Source: CANHCC01 sp040381555
GTDB lineage: Bacteria; Bacteroidota; Bacteroidia; J057; RFSG01
Length of the DNA: 13,908 bases
Direction of reading: 5' to 3'
Assembly (NCBI GenBank): GCA_040381555.1
Contig: JBEIHC010000074.1
Span: 1 to 13,908 of the forward strand
Shown here: positions 1-8,500 of the stretch, piece by piece
Layout of the letters: each line of letters begins with the position of its first letter
Position numbering within the stretch: the first letter of the stretch is position 1
The notes under the pieces: generated by a model
What the model was told of the DNA's origin: nothing
What the model saw: only the letters and a program-made list of their open reading frames with translations
The model's database searches: none
Translations under genes and position numbers: made by a program

Positions 1-512
1 ACAGCAGATACAATCAAAAACAAGGGAAAGGTCAGCGTTCCGATGATAGATCCTAAAGAAACATATTTGGAAACAACGAGCACAACCAAAAAGCTAATCA
101 CGCAGGCGAGTGTAGCCCAAGGATGAATAGCTATCATCATTCCCAGAAGGGTATTGATTCCTTTTCCGCCTTTAAAATCTTCATAAATCGGGAATATATG
201 GCCCACAACAGCTGCTAGTCCAAAAATAATCCGCAGCATAGTATAACTAGAAGCATCAAAAAAACCGAAATTCCGATAGAAAATTCCTGCTAAAGAAGCG
301 GCAAAGAAACCTTTTAAGATATCAATTATCTGAACGGGAATACCCGCTTTGGCCCCTAAAACTCTGAATGTATTGGTACTTCCAGCGTTTCCACTGCCAT
401 AATCCCGTACATCTACCCCGAAAAAATATTTACCTACCCATACTGCCGTTGGTATTGACCCAATAAAGTAAGCCATCACGGTCAGAAGGAATATTGAATA
501 GAATTCTATCAT
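1..512 (-). CDS. plsY: Glycerol-3-phosphate acyltransferase PlsY (partial, C-terminus beyond left edge)
   Basis: Integral inner-membrane enzyme that transfers an acyl group from acyl-phosphate to glycerol-3-phosphate, the first step of phospholipid synthesis. The ATG at 512 opens a frame that stays open to base 1, giving 170 visible residues; the family is usually about 200-220, so roughly the last 30-50 are missing. Three family motifs are visible. Motif 1 is GSGNAGSTNTFR in the first cytoplasmic loop. Motif 2 is GHIFPIY followed closely by FKGGKG, which binds the acyl-phosphate. Motif 3 is SLGSI near the visible end. Several hydrophobic segments alternate with these motifs, as expected for a five- to six-span membrane protein. 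A GAGG stretch (GAGGGTGTT before the ATG) is one of the few plausible Shine-Dalgarno sites in the window. The gene lies 109 bp downstream of nuoD on the same strand. Confidence 0.96.
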   Translation of the reverse strand, partial: MIEFYSIFLLTVMAYFIGSIPTAVWVGKYFFGVDVRDYGSGNAGSTNTFRVLGAKAGIPVQIIDILKGFFAASLAGIFYRNFGFFDASSYTMLRIIFGLAAVVGHIFPIYEDFKGGKGINTLLGMMIAIHPWATLACVISFLVVLVVSKYVSLGSIIGTLTFPLFLIVSA

Positions 513-532
513 AACACCCTCGTTTAAAATTA

Positions 533-571
533 CCCCATAAACCAGTTGCCGTCTGGAGAAAACTTATGGGG
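533..571 (-). terminator. Hairpin between nuoD and plsY (possible terminator or leader structure)
   Basis: CCCCATAA (533-540) and TTATGGGG (564-571) form a perfect 8-bp inverted repeat. Inside it, CCAG (542-545) and CTGG (553-556) form a second short stem. In minus-strand RNA the structure is followed by UAAUUUUAAA, a weak U-tract. It could end nuoD transcription or fold in the plsY leader, since its 3' side ends 20 nt before the plsY start codon. The loop is large and the U-tract interrupted, so the terminator call is tentative. Confidence 0.35.
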
Positions 572-621
572 GTGTAAATGTATTCAAAAATTGGAAGGAT
601 TCAAAATTCACCCTATCGGAC

Positions 622-1917
622 CTATTTGTCCGCTTCGCCCATTACAGGGTCAATGGAACCAATAAGTACTACAGTATCTGCTACCATAGCTCCTTCCATC
701 ATTTTTTCCAATACTTGAAGATTGGAGAAGGAAGGAGATTTTATTTTTACCCTCCACGGAGATCCTGTACCGTCTGAAATCATATGGAAACCCAACTCCC
801 CTTTAGGAGCTTCGATGGCATGGTAGATTTCTGCTCCGGCTGGAGGACATACGCCCACATCGGTCATCATAAAGTCATGAATCAATCCTTCCATAGAGTA
901 ATAAACCTCATCTTTAGAAGGATAAGCTTGCTTGGCATTATCTGCCCGAATTATTCCCTGAGGAACTTTAGCTAATAATTGCTCGATAATCCGGATACTT
1001 TGCTCCATCTCATCCATCCGAACAAAATAACGGGAAAGACAATCGCCCTCAGTCCGAATAGGAATATCAAACTCCGCCTGATCATACACTAAATAGGGTT
1101 CTGAAATGCGGATATCATGAGCAACACCCGAAGCCCTCAAACTTGGGCCAGTAAATCCATAAGCAATGGCATCTTCTTTGGAAACTATCCCTACCCCAAT
1201 ATTCCGATTAAGCCAAATGGCATTCTTGTTCAATAATTTATTCCAAGAAGCTAATTCAACCTTGAAGTTTTTAATAAAGTCTTTTAGCATTGCCACTACC
1301 TCATCCGTCATATCAAACTGGATTCCTCCAATCCGGCTATGGCTTACAGTAAACCGTACCCCAGCCAATTTATCAAAAATGGTGTAGATATTTTCTCTTT
1401 CGCGAAAAGCATACATGAACATGGAGATAGCTCCGGCATCCATAACCATTGTTCCCAACCACAGCAGGTGAGCAGAGATGCGAGCCAACTCGCAAGCAAT
1501 GGTTCTGATATATTGTGCTCTCGGTGGCACCTCAATCCCTACCAACTTTTCTACTGCCAAGCAAAAAGCGACATTATTGGAATAAGGAGAAAGATAATCC
1601 ATGCGATCTGTATAGGGCATGAACTCCTGATAGGTTTTATGCTCAGCCAACTTCTCCACCCCTCGGTGCAAATAGCCCAAATCCAGCACCACTTTTTCGA
1701 TATTCTCCCCATCTAATTTGGTCACTACACGCAATACTCCGTGGGTAGCTGGATGCTGAGGACCTAGGTTCAATACCATCTCTGTACCCAGTGGATCATT
1801 ATCGATTACCTCTACAGAAGAATGCTTGGAATCCAGGCGTGCATAGATAGCATCCTGATGCTTTGGAAAAAAGGTTGCTTCAAATTTGCCCTGATACTTG
1901 GAAATTTTATCACTCAT
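622..1917 (-). CDS. nuoD: NADH-quinone oxidoreductase subunit D (complex I 49-kDa subunit)
   Basis: Peripheral-arm subunit of respiratory complex I that lines the quinone-binding cavity at the membrane junction. The ATG at 1917 gives 431 residues, close to the family norm. An in-frame GTG at 1941 would add eight residues but has no better ribosome site. The protein carries GPQHPATHGVLR, then GYLHRGVEK, then YTDRMDY. By alignment from memory with Thermus Nqo4, the second His of HPATHG (His59 in the short form) and the Tyr of MDY (Tyr108) match the quinone-headgroup ligands His38 and Tyr87. The C-terminal half keeps FYAFRERE-like, LRASGV, SPWRVKIKSPSF and the terminal GSIDPVMGEADK signatures. 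No truncation or frameshift is visible. Oddly, neither neighbour is a nuo gene: a large outer-membrane protein gene lies upstream and plsY downstream. It may be expressed from its own promoter in the gap at 1918-2055. Confidence 0.97.
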   Translation of the reverse strand: MSDKISKYQGKFEATFFPKHQDAIYARLDSKHSSVEVIDNDPLGTEMVLNLGPQHPATHGVLRVVTKLDGENIEKVVLDLGYLHRGVEKLAEHKTYQEFMPYTDRMDYLSPYSNNVAFCLAVEKLVGIEVPPRAQYIRTIACELARISAHLLWLGTMVMDAGAISMFMYAFRERENIYTIFDKLAGVRFTVSHSRIGGIQFDMTDEVVAMLKDFIKNFKVELASWNKLLNKNAIWLNRNIGVGIVSKEDAIAYGFTGPSLRASGVAHDIRISEPYLVYDQAEFDIPIRTEGDCLSRYFVRMDEMEQSIRIIEQLLAKVPQGIIRADNAKQAYPSKDEVYYSMEGLIHDFMMTDVGVCPPAGAEIYHAIEAPKGELGFHMISDGTGSPWRVKIKSPSFSNLQVLEKMMEGAMVADTVVLIGSIDPVMGEADK

Positions 1918-1969
1918 GGGGTCTGACTCTTGATTTACCACAAAATAAAAGCAAGAAAGGCTGAAATCC

Positions 1970-1998
1970 TAATCCTGATGCCTGCTTTAATAGGATTA
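1970..1998. repeat. 7-bp inverted repeat upstream of nuoD
   Basis: TAATCCT (1970-1976) and AGGATTA (1992-1998) are perfect reverse complements separated by 15 bp. AATCCT is also repeated directly at 1966-1976. The dyad lies about 53 bp upstream of the nuoD ATG, where an operator or RNA leader hairpin could sit. A 7-bp match in AT-rich DNA can also arise by chance, so no function is claimed. Confidence 0.25.
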
Positions 1999-2040
1999 CT
2001 GAATTCTTGAAACTAACTAACTGAAAAATAAACGATTGAG

Positions 2041-2053
2041 TTCCCCTTGGGAA
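2041..2053 (-). terminator. Weak candidate terminator after the outer-membrane protein gene
   Basis: Immediately after the stop at 2056, the minus strand reads TTCCCAAGGGGAA, which can form a 5-bp stem. It is followed about ten bases later by the T-rich stretch TTTATTTTTC. The stem is short and the T-run is not adjacent, so this is only a plausible end point for the kinase/outer-membrane protein transcript. Confidence 0.25.
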
Positions 2054-2055
2054 GG

Positions 2056-5000
2056 CTAAAATAAAGCCCTTACCTGCATCCTCCCACTATGTAAGGGTCG
2101 AGCTCCTTGAGAAGCTCTCAGGTCATAATTCACACTCAATTCCAAAGATGAGGTCAAATACCAGGTAACAAATGACTGGAAGTAAAAATTAATCCCTTTA
2201 CGAAACCCTTCCATCAGTTCATAAGTTGCCGCTGAATTACTCTCCCCGGTTTGCTGGATTCGAATCAGCTCCATTTTGGCGAAAATATTATTCCTGTCCT
2301 TGAAATTATACCGCATTTCGGAAACTATCTTTTGGGTTTTAACTTTTGAATCTACCCGAATACTGTCATTCGTATTTTCTTTCCAGATAAAATCTAAGCC
2401 ATAAGACATTCGAAATTGCCGGGTAAATTGACAATTCAAAACCGGCTGCAAGGCTCTGGATAGGATATCAAAGTTTCGCGAATCGCCCAGCCCTGCTTTG
2501 TAGGATTTTTGACCCGTTGAAAGCGTGTTTTCTATACTGATGTCCTGATTAAAATTGCCCCTTTGCCTAGATTGCCAAGTTCTGGAAGAACGAATTTCAT
2601 CACCGGAAAGCAAGAAGAGCCTGGATTTACTTTCATTAACAGAAAAAGAAGCCTCACCCCCCGGACTATTCCGAAAAAAATACACATCCTGCCTAAAGGT
2701 ATATAAAGCATTCAATAAAGAAGTATCGGAAAAAAACTGAGTAAAATTAGGGGTATAAGCTTGCCAGCCCGTTTTATCCTCTCTTCTTTGCTCAGTTCTA
2801 AAGTTGCTCACCGTGCTAAAATTTCGTGCCGTTTCCTTCCAAATATTCTTTGATTTTCGCCAGACTTTTTTGAACTCCAATTTCACATTCCCATTCACAT
2901 TTACCCCAATGGTTGGGAATAATTCCTGTGAAGGCACCAATAACCGGATATAATTGGCTCGCGCCGGGTCATAGGAATACACAAACTCTGACAATTCCTG
3001 CAATCCATTTTCATTAAAATCCTTCCACTCGTACTGACCCTGACCTGGAATGGTTTCCAAATATCGAATCTCCCGGCGAGCCAAGCGCTGAGAGGTGATT
3101 TCATAAATAAAATTACTAAATACCAAACGATTGGCCGTTGAAAAAGTATTTTGGAAATTATTCATCAGCAACTTGCTATTCGCTAGACCTTGGTCTGCAA
3201 ATGCAGTATCTCTCAATTGAAAATCCCGATAGGTGGTAGTGTTCTGAAAAGACAAATACTCACCGGGATTATAATTTAATTTATAAAACTGAGTATGGGC
3301 CACTGCCTTTTCTTTTATGGTGGAATCTCTAAACTCAAAATCTTGACGGTAATTATAGGAAATATCCATTTTAAACTTTTCCGTCTCAATTGTCCTTAAA
3401 TAGGGCTTTAAATCCCGAAATCTAAAGGATCCGGACCTCAGACTATCGGCCTGAAGATTCTCTCTATTCTCAATCCAGATTTCTACCCCGGGTTTAAGCT
3501 TCCCAAACTCTCGAAAAACATCCCCGTTATGCCTCTGCCACCTAGATGCGGATGATAGGCTATCGAATAGTGTGCGAATTCGAGTATAAGAATAATTTCC
3601 TTGAATAAGAGCATGGGTGCTGGAAGCTTCATACACCTGTCGTATGCTGCGAATATCTTTCCCCATTTGCCGATAGCCGCCTGTGGCTTTTAATCTTAGA
3701 CCAGCAGCCAACTGCCACTCCGAAAACCCTTCACTTACTTTCTCTTCTTTTCGGGGGCCTAGGTCATCGAAGTTCCAGTCTCGACCATATTCCATTTTAT
3801 AAATACGGTCAATGTTTTCATAGCGTTGAGAAACATACTTTTGAGCATACTCTGCATTCCAAAGCACATTCTTTCCCAATTTGACTCCTGCCGTACGAAT
3901 CCCGGTTCGATTTGCCCAACCCCGATTATCTTGATCCTCTTGAGGAGAGAAGCGATTTTTATCTTCCACACTTAAAGCTGTTTCAGAAAACAATTCGAGC
4001 TTTTCCGTGAGGGCATAAGAAGCGGCTACATCATTTACCTGAAGCAATCTAGGTAAAGGCAGCAAAGTCAGGGGCGCATAATCTCCACGGGGACGGCCAC
4101 TGCCAGAATCCGGAGGTATCCACTCGAAGATAGTGCCATTGATTCCAGAGAAAGAACGCAGATAAAATCCATTTCCAACCCCAACAGATGAAAAACTGAT
4201 TCTGTAAATGGCCAGTGGATCATCCGGGGCATACACATATCGCTCATAAGTAATCCCGGCAATAGAAGTATCCCGACGGGCATATCGGACATTGGTTAAG
4301 GATGCTCCTGTTGTATCCACACCAGTATAAACCGCTAAAGCTGGATTATCGCCTGCAGCAGCCAATGCTTGTCTTTGATTCAACCCTAATGGATCTATGG
4401 GCGCATTCTGATTATCGGCCTCCCTGCCATAGGACCAGGATACTTTGAGTTTCTCCTTTAGCCAAACATCACTGTAATGGGCAAATAACAAAGAGCGATT
4501 GTAAAACCGATCGGCATATTCAAAATCAACCACAATGCGAGAAACATTGGTGATAACTCTTTGAGTAGTAAAAGTGAGCTCACCAGTATTATAATCCATG
4601 GTATAATCATTTCCTTCTCCCCGAACCATCAATTGCCCGTTTACATACACCTTTTCACTACCAGCCAAAATAATAATAAATCGCTCTCCTGTTTTTCCCG
4701 ATAAACGATAAGGCCCTTGCCGACCATTGTCTCCCATAAAGGAATTAGAATGAAATTTCCCTTTTGCCACTGCCCCATTTACGCCGGCGACCATCCCTTT
4801 CTGTTTCACTTCCAACCCTACCCCTTGCACATTTCGATAAAAGTCTGAAAACTGTGTTCCTTTTCGATTGATTTCATAATCTCCAATGGTGAGGCGACTA
4901 TCCTGTTTTTTGAGTTGGATGAACACCTTGTCAAAATCATTTAATTGCTGGGTAGTACCATCCGGTTGAATAGGAATATTCTCATCGGTAATGGCTGCTA

Positions 5001-5532
5001 GAATTTCCACATCTTCCGTTACATAACCTTCTAATTGCAGCCTCAGCCCTGAGGTTACCGAAACATCTCGGTTGGATCCGGCAGAAATCCCTCGAGACAA
5101 AGACCCACTTCTGCGAATCCGGGACACTTCAAACACCTGATTTTGCCCAAACGATTGGTTAAATCCTGCAGAGGTTAAGATGGATTCCTGGCTCTGCTCT
5201 TTTTGAATAAATTTCCGAAAAGCATATTCAGAGGCTAATATCTGGGGGAGGTATCTATATTCAATAGTAATGAAGCCTGTATCTGCCCATGCAGCAAGCA
5301 GACGCCCTTCAGTATAGCTGACCCATAAGAGGCTTAAATTTGGACTTATACGGAGAGTTCCAGGTAAAATTTTGGAATGAGAAAGCTGAAGCGTATCTCC
5401 TCGATTTAGGCGATGAATTTCTTTCCCATATTCCGAGGATTGCGCCTGCAAAGCAGAAGAAAACGGAAGCAGGCAAACTATTAGGCACGCTATCCAAAGT
5501 GCAGATTTTCGCAAGACATTATTCAGTCTCAA
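2056..5532 (-). CDS. Large secreted, probably outer-membrane beta-barrel protein of unknown function
   Basis: This 1158-residue protein starts with a clear signal peptide: basic residues, a hydrophobic core WIACLIVCLLPF, then a probable cleavage site after ALQA at about residue 30. There is no other membrane helix. Residues 174-207 include DVEILAAITDENIPIQPDG, and residues 294-322 include KVYVNGQLMVRGEGNDY and then DYNTGELTF. I recall these patterns from uncharacterised large Bacteroidota surface proteins. From about 340 to the end the sequence is rich in alternating aromatic and polar residues, like amphipathic beta-strands, and it ends in Phe, the usual last residue of outer-membrane barrels. 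Residues 838-850 (DFNENGLQELSEF) resemble an EF-hand-type calcium loop. The first codon at 5532 is TTG, overlapping the kinase gene by 14 bp; a second TTG at 5514 would give a more typical MRKSALW start. Coding is secure; barrel and location are inferred; function is unknown. Confidence 0.85.
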   Translation of the reverse strand: MRLNNVLRKSALWIACLIVCLLPFSSALQAQSSEYGKEIHRLNRGDTLQLSHSKILPGTLRISPNLSLLWVSYTEGRLLAAWADTGFITIEYRYLPQILASEYAFRKFIQKEQSQESILTSAGFNQSFGQNQVFEVSRIRRSGSLSRGISAGSNRDVSVTSGLRLQLEGYVTEDVEILAAITDENIPIQPDGTTQQLNDFDKVFIQLKKQDSRLTIGDYEINRKGTQFSDFYRNVQGVGLEVKQKGMVAGVNGAVAKGKFHSNSFMGDNGRQGPYRLSGKTGERFIIILAGSEKVYVNGQLMVRGEGNDYTMDYNTGELTFTTQRVITNVSRIVVDFEYADRFYNRSLLFAHYSDVWLKEKLKVSWSYGREADNQNAPIDPLGLNQRQALAAAGDNPALAVYTGVDTTGASLTNVRYARRDTSIAGITYERYVYAPDDPLAIYRISFSSVGVGNGFYLRSFSGINGTIFEWIPPDSGSGRPRGDYAPLTLLPLPRLLQVNDVAASYALTEKLELFSETALSVEDKNRFSPQEDQDNRGWANRTGIRTAGVKLGKNVLWNAEYAQKYVSQRYENIDRIYKMEYGRDWNFDDLGPRKEEKVSEGFSEWQLAAGLRLKATGGYRQMGKDIRSIRQVYEASSTHALIQGNYSYTRIRTLFDSLSSASRWQRHNGDVFREFGKLKPGVEIWIENRENLQADSLRSGSFRFRDLKPYLRTIETEKFKMDISYNYRQDFEFRDSTIKEKAVAHTQFYKLNYNPGEYLSFQNTTTYRDFQLRDTAFADQGLANSKLLMNNFQNTFSTANRLVFSNFIYEITSQRLARREIRYLETIPGQGQYEWKDFNENGLQELSEFVYSYDPARANYIRLLVPSQELFPTIGVNVNGNVKLEFKKVWRKSKNIWKETARNFSTVSNFRTEQRREDKTGWQAYTPNFTQFFSDTSLLNALYTFRQDVYFFRNSPGGEASFSVNESKSRLFLLSGDEIRSSRTWQSRQRGNFNQDISIENTLSTGQKSYKAGLGDSRNFDILSRALQPVLNCQFTRQFRMSYGLDFIWKENTNDSIRVDSKVKTQKIVSEMRYNFKDRNNIFAKMELIRIQQTGESNSAATYELMEGFRKGINFYFQSFVTWYLTSSLELSVNYDLRASQGARPLHSGRMQVRALF

Positions 5533-8500
5533 GAGCCAATGGAAATTTCAAAATAAAAGTAGTACCTCTGCCCCCCTGAGTTTCAAACCGGATAGATCCC
5601 CCGACACTTTCAACGGTACGCTTGACCATGGCTAATCCTAATCCCATCCCGGAAGTTTTCGTAGAAAAATTAGGTTGAAACACCTTGGATTGAATTTCCT
5701 CCGGTATGCCTGAGCCAGAGTCCTGCACCCTAACTTCCACGCTTACTTCCGTAGGCAAAACGAAAATTTTCACAAATCCTGGAGGATTCTCAATAGACTG
5801 CAAAGCATTCTTCACCAGATTTTGCAAGGCACGAGAAAGTTGATCTGCATCCGCTAAAATAGGGATTGCTTGAGTGGGAAGGTTCATCGTAATTTCTGCC
5901 TCAGTTACCTGCTCATATAATGCGACGGTATTTTGAATTATTTCGCCTAAATCAAGCCTTCGAAGAGTAGGCTTGGGCATAGAGGCAAAAGAAGAAAATG
6001 CTCCTGCAATTTCAGACAATGACTCAATTTGGCTGAGTAAAGATTTCGTTACTCTGCTGAACAAGTTATCCCAATTTTCATCCCGATTATTCCAGGCCCG
6101 GATGAGGTGCTGAATATTCAACTTCATCGGAGTTAGGGGATTTTTAATTTCATGTGCCACCTGACGAGCCATTTCCTTCCAGGCTGTTTCTCTTTGAGTT
6201 TTGGCTAGAGATTCTTCGCTTTCTCTTAATCGCACCAGCATTTGATTGTAACTGCGAATAATATCTCCAATCTCATCTCCGGAATTATATCGAATGGGCT
6301 CATAGGTGCCCCCAATGCGAATCTTTTCCATTCTTTGCCTGAGCAGAATCAAGGGCCGGGTTAAGAGTCGGGAAAAAGTTAGGGAAAGGAAACCTAACAC
6401 GACTAACACCAGCAGGTACAATTGAATCAGGGTACTGACGAAATTTCGAATTCGGGTATCAAGCACTTCCTGTTGGGATAGATAGGGGATATTCAGCCAG
6501 GCAACCGGTACTTGGTCGGGACCAGATATTTGATGATAAGCAGACCAATAAGTGAGGGAGCCCGTTTTTTCTTCCTGGATTGCTCTTGGGGCACTGTGTC
6601 GGGCCAACTCCACGAAGGCATTGTAAGGCATTCGGGTAGAAGCCAGTCCCATTTCAAACACCCTGGGCTGAGTGGTCGCAATCAATTCCCCTGTTACAGA
6701 ATACAGGCTCATATCCGTTCCATACAATTCCCGGGCACGCACCAACACATTCTTCAATTCTTCGTTTGACCTTTCTCCTGGGTCACGCAACCATACCCGT
6801 GCTTCCTGAGTGATTGTTTCGCTTACTTGGGTAATTTCATTCTGAATATTCTCCCGGGTATCGGATTCAAAGCTCTTTTGAATAAAAGGCCTGAAAACAA
6901 ATAATATTCCAAGAAAAGGAATTAAGGAGAACCCAATCAGTAAGAGTCGTATTTTTTGCACGAATAACAGATTCCCAATTTGAATTTGCATTCTGGGAAT
7001 TTCCCGAAACCAATCAGGCATTCTAAAAAGTAGGAATAAAACGCCCAGAAAGAAAAACAGCGCTGAGGTAGAGATTAATCGATCTACCCAGGTTCTGGTG
7101 GATGTTTGCAAGATCACTGTTTTCTCTTTGGTCGGGCTTCGCACCAAACGAATCAGGCCTTCCTCTGCTGTGGGCATAAGAGAGGCTTCAACACTTGGTT
7201 TAGAAAGCGGGAAATCAAAAGTACCCGCGTGTCGAATGAGGCGATCATTTAGATAAACAGCAAAATCAAATCCTTCAGGTAAAGATTGCAGGGGCACATT
7301 TTCATCCAACATCAAACGCGGATAAATCTGAGCAGAGGAGGCTGTTTTGGGAAAGAGCTCTAGTACGCCTAATATTTTACCATAGACAGGGAGAAAAAAC
7401 TCAAAACGACCGACATATACTTTGTCAATTAATTCGTTTTCAAAGTAAGGAACCATGTATAAATCAATATCAGGTTTACCCTCCACGAGTAGGGAGGGAT
7501 CTGGTCTCCAGGGATTCATCAAAGGCCTTAACTCCAATTGTTCATCCATCCGCATTCCATATTGATTGTACAAAAACAATCGAGGAGAATACCCTTTAAA
7601 CTCGGGAAGAAAATAATCATCCAATAAAATGGAGGATAGAGTTCTATTGCTCTCTCCACTGCGACCAGACTTTCGAACCAACTCCTCATCTGTTTGCAAA
7701 CGCGCTACAGTTACCTCGTATAAATACTCGGCCAAAGGATCTCTGGATTCCGAAAATCGGGAACTCAACCGAATGAGCTTGAGGTCTTGTTTTTCTCTGT
7801 ATAAAGCTGCCAAAGAAGATTCCAATACCCAGGACATAGCGAGTAACATGATTAACCAGTCTAGGAAGGACAATCGATATTTCCAGGGAAGGCGAATTTT
7901 GATTCCTTGGAGAAAAGCCAACATCGCCAATCCACACCAGGTTATCCATAAAAAAGGCTTTACCGGATTATTCGGCAGCCAAGCCAGCCCCAGTAGCAAT
8001 AAAGAAAATATCCATAAAATCTTTTGATTCCCTTTTACTTCCTTCAGATGCCGATACCAACTTCCTGCATAATAAAAATAAAGCCAAGAAAGAGATAAAG
8101 CCAAAGCTGCTGAGCCCATGAACAACCAATCTCCTAAATGAAAGGAGTAATATTTCTCGGGATTGAGCAAGGTTTGAGAGTTTTGGGCCATCAACCCAAG
8201 GGTATGGAAATAGAATGCCCCGGTTAATCCACCTCCTGCTAAAACCAAAAAAGGGAATAGCCATCGAAAAGATTTGAGCTTCCTTACTGAGATTACGCGC
8301 ATCCAGATAGAAAAAACCAATACGAGGCAGAGCAGATTCAGGAATAAATCTGCTGAAGAAGGATTCCATTCATTGATGGCCAATATTCTCGGGGAAAACA
8401 ATAGTCCGGGAGCCCAATTACCAGGAAATCCGGATAAGAGCAAGGAACCTCGTAACAGAATCAAAAATCCGGTCAAAACAATGGCCACCCATAGGACAGA

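Noticed and set aside
1339..1716. Plus-strand open frame of 125 codons
   Set aside because: It lies entirely within nuoD on the opposite strand, has no recognisable features, and is best explained as a shadow of that conserved gene.
2010..2023. Short direct repeat AACTAACTAACT
   Set aside because: It is only three copies of a 4-bp unit in AT-rich intergenic DNA and supports no function.
5495..5518. Out-of-frame ATG just after the kinase stop as the start of the outer-membrane protein
   Set aside because: The ATG in AATAATGTC is in a different frame from the signal peptide and soon leaves the long reading frame. TTG at 5532 or 5514 is required for the observed protein.
7473..7482. Partial copy of the repeat (GGTTTACCCT) inside the kinase gene
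   Set aside because: Only the first ten bases match, the second half of the dyad is absent, and it lies in conserved-length coding sequence, so it is probably chance.
7629..8027. Plus-strand open frame of 132 codons inside the kinase
   Set aside because: It is antisense to the membrane part of the kinase, with no domain, signal or start context. It is typical of shadow frames.
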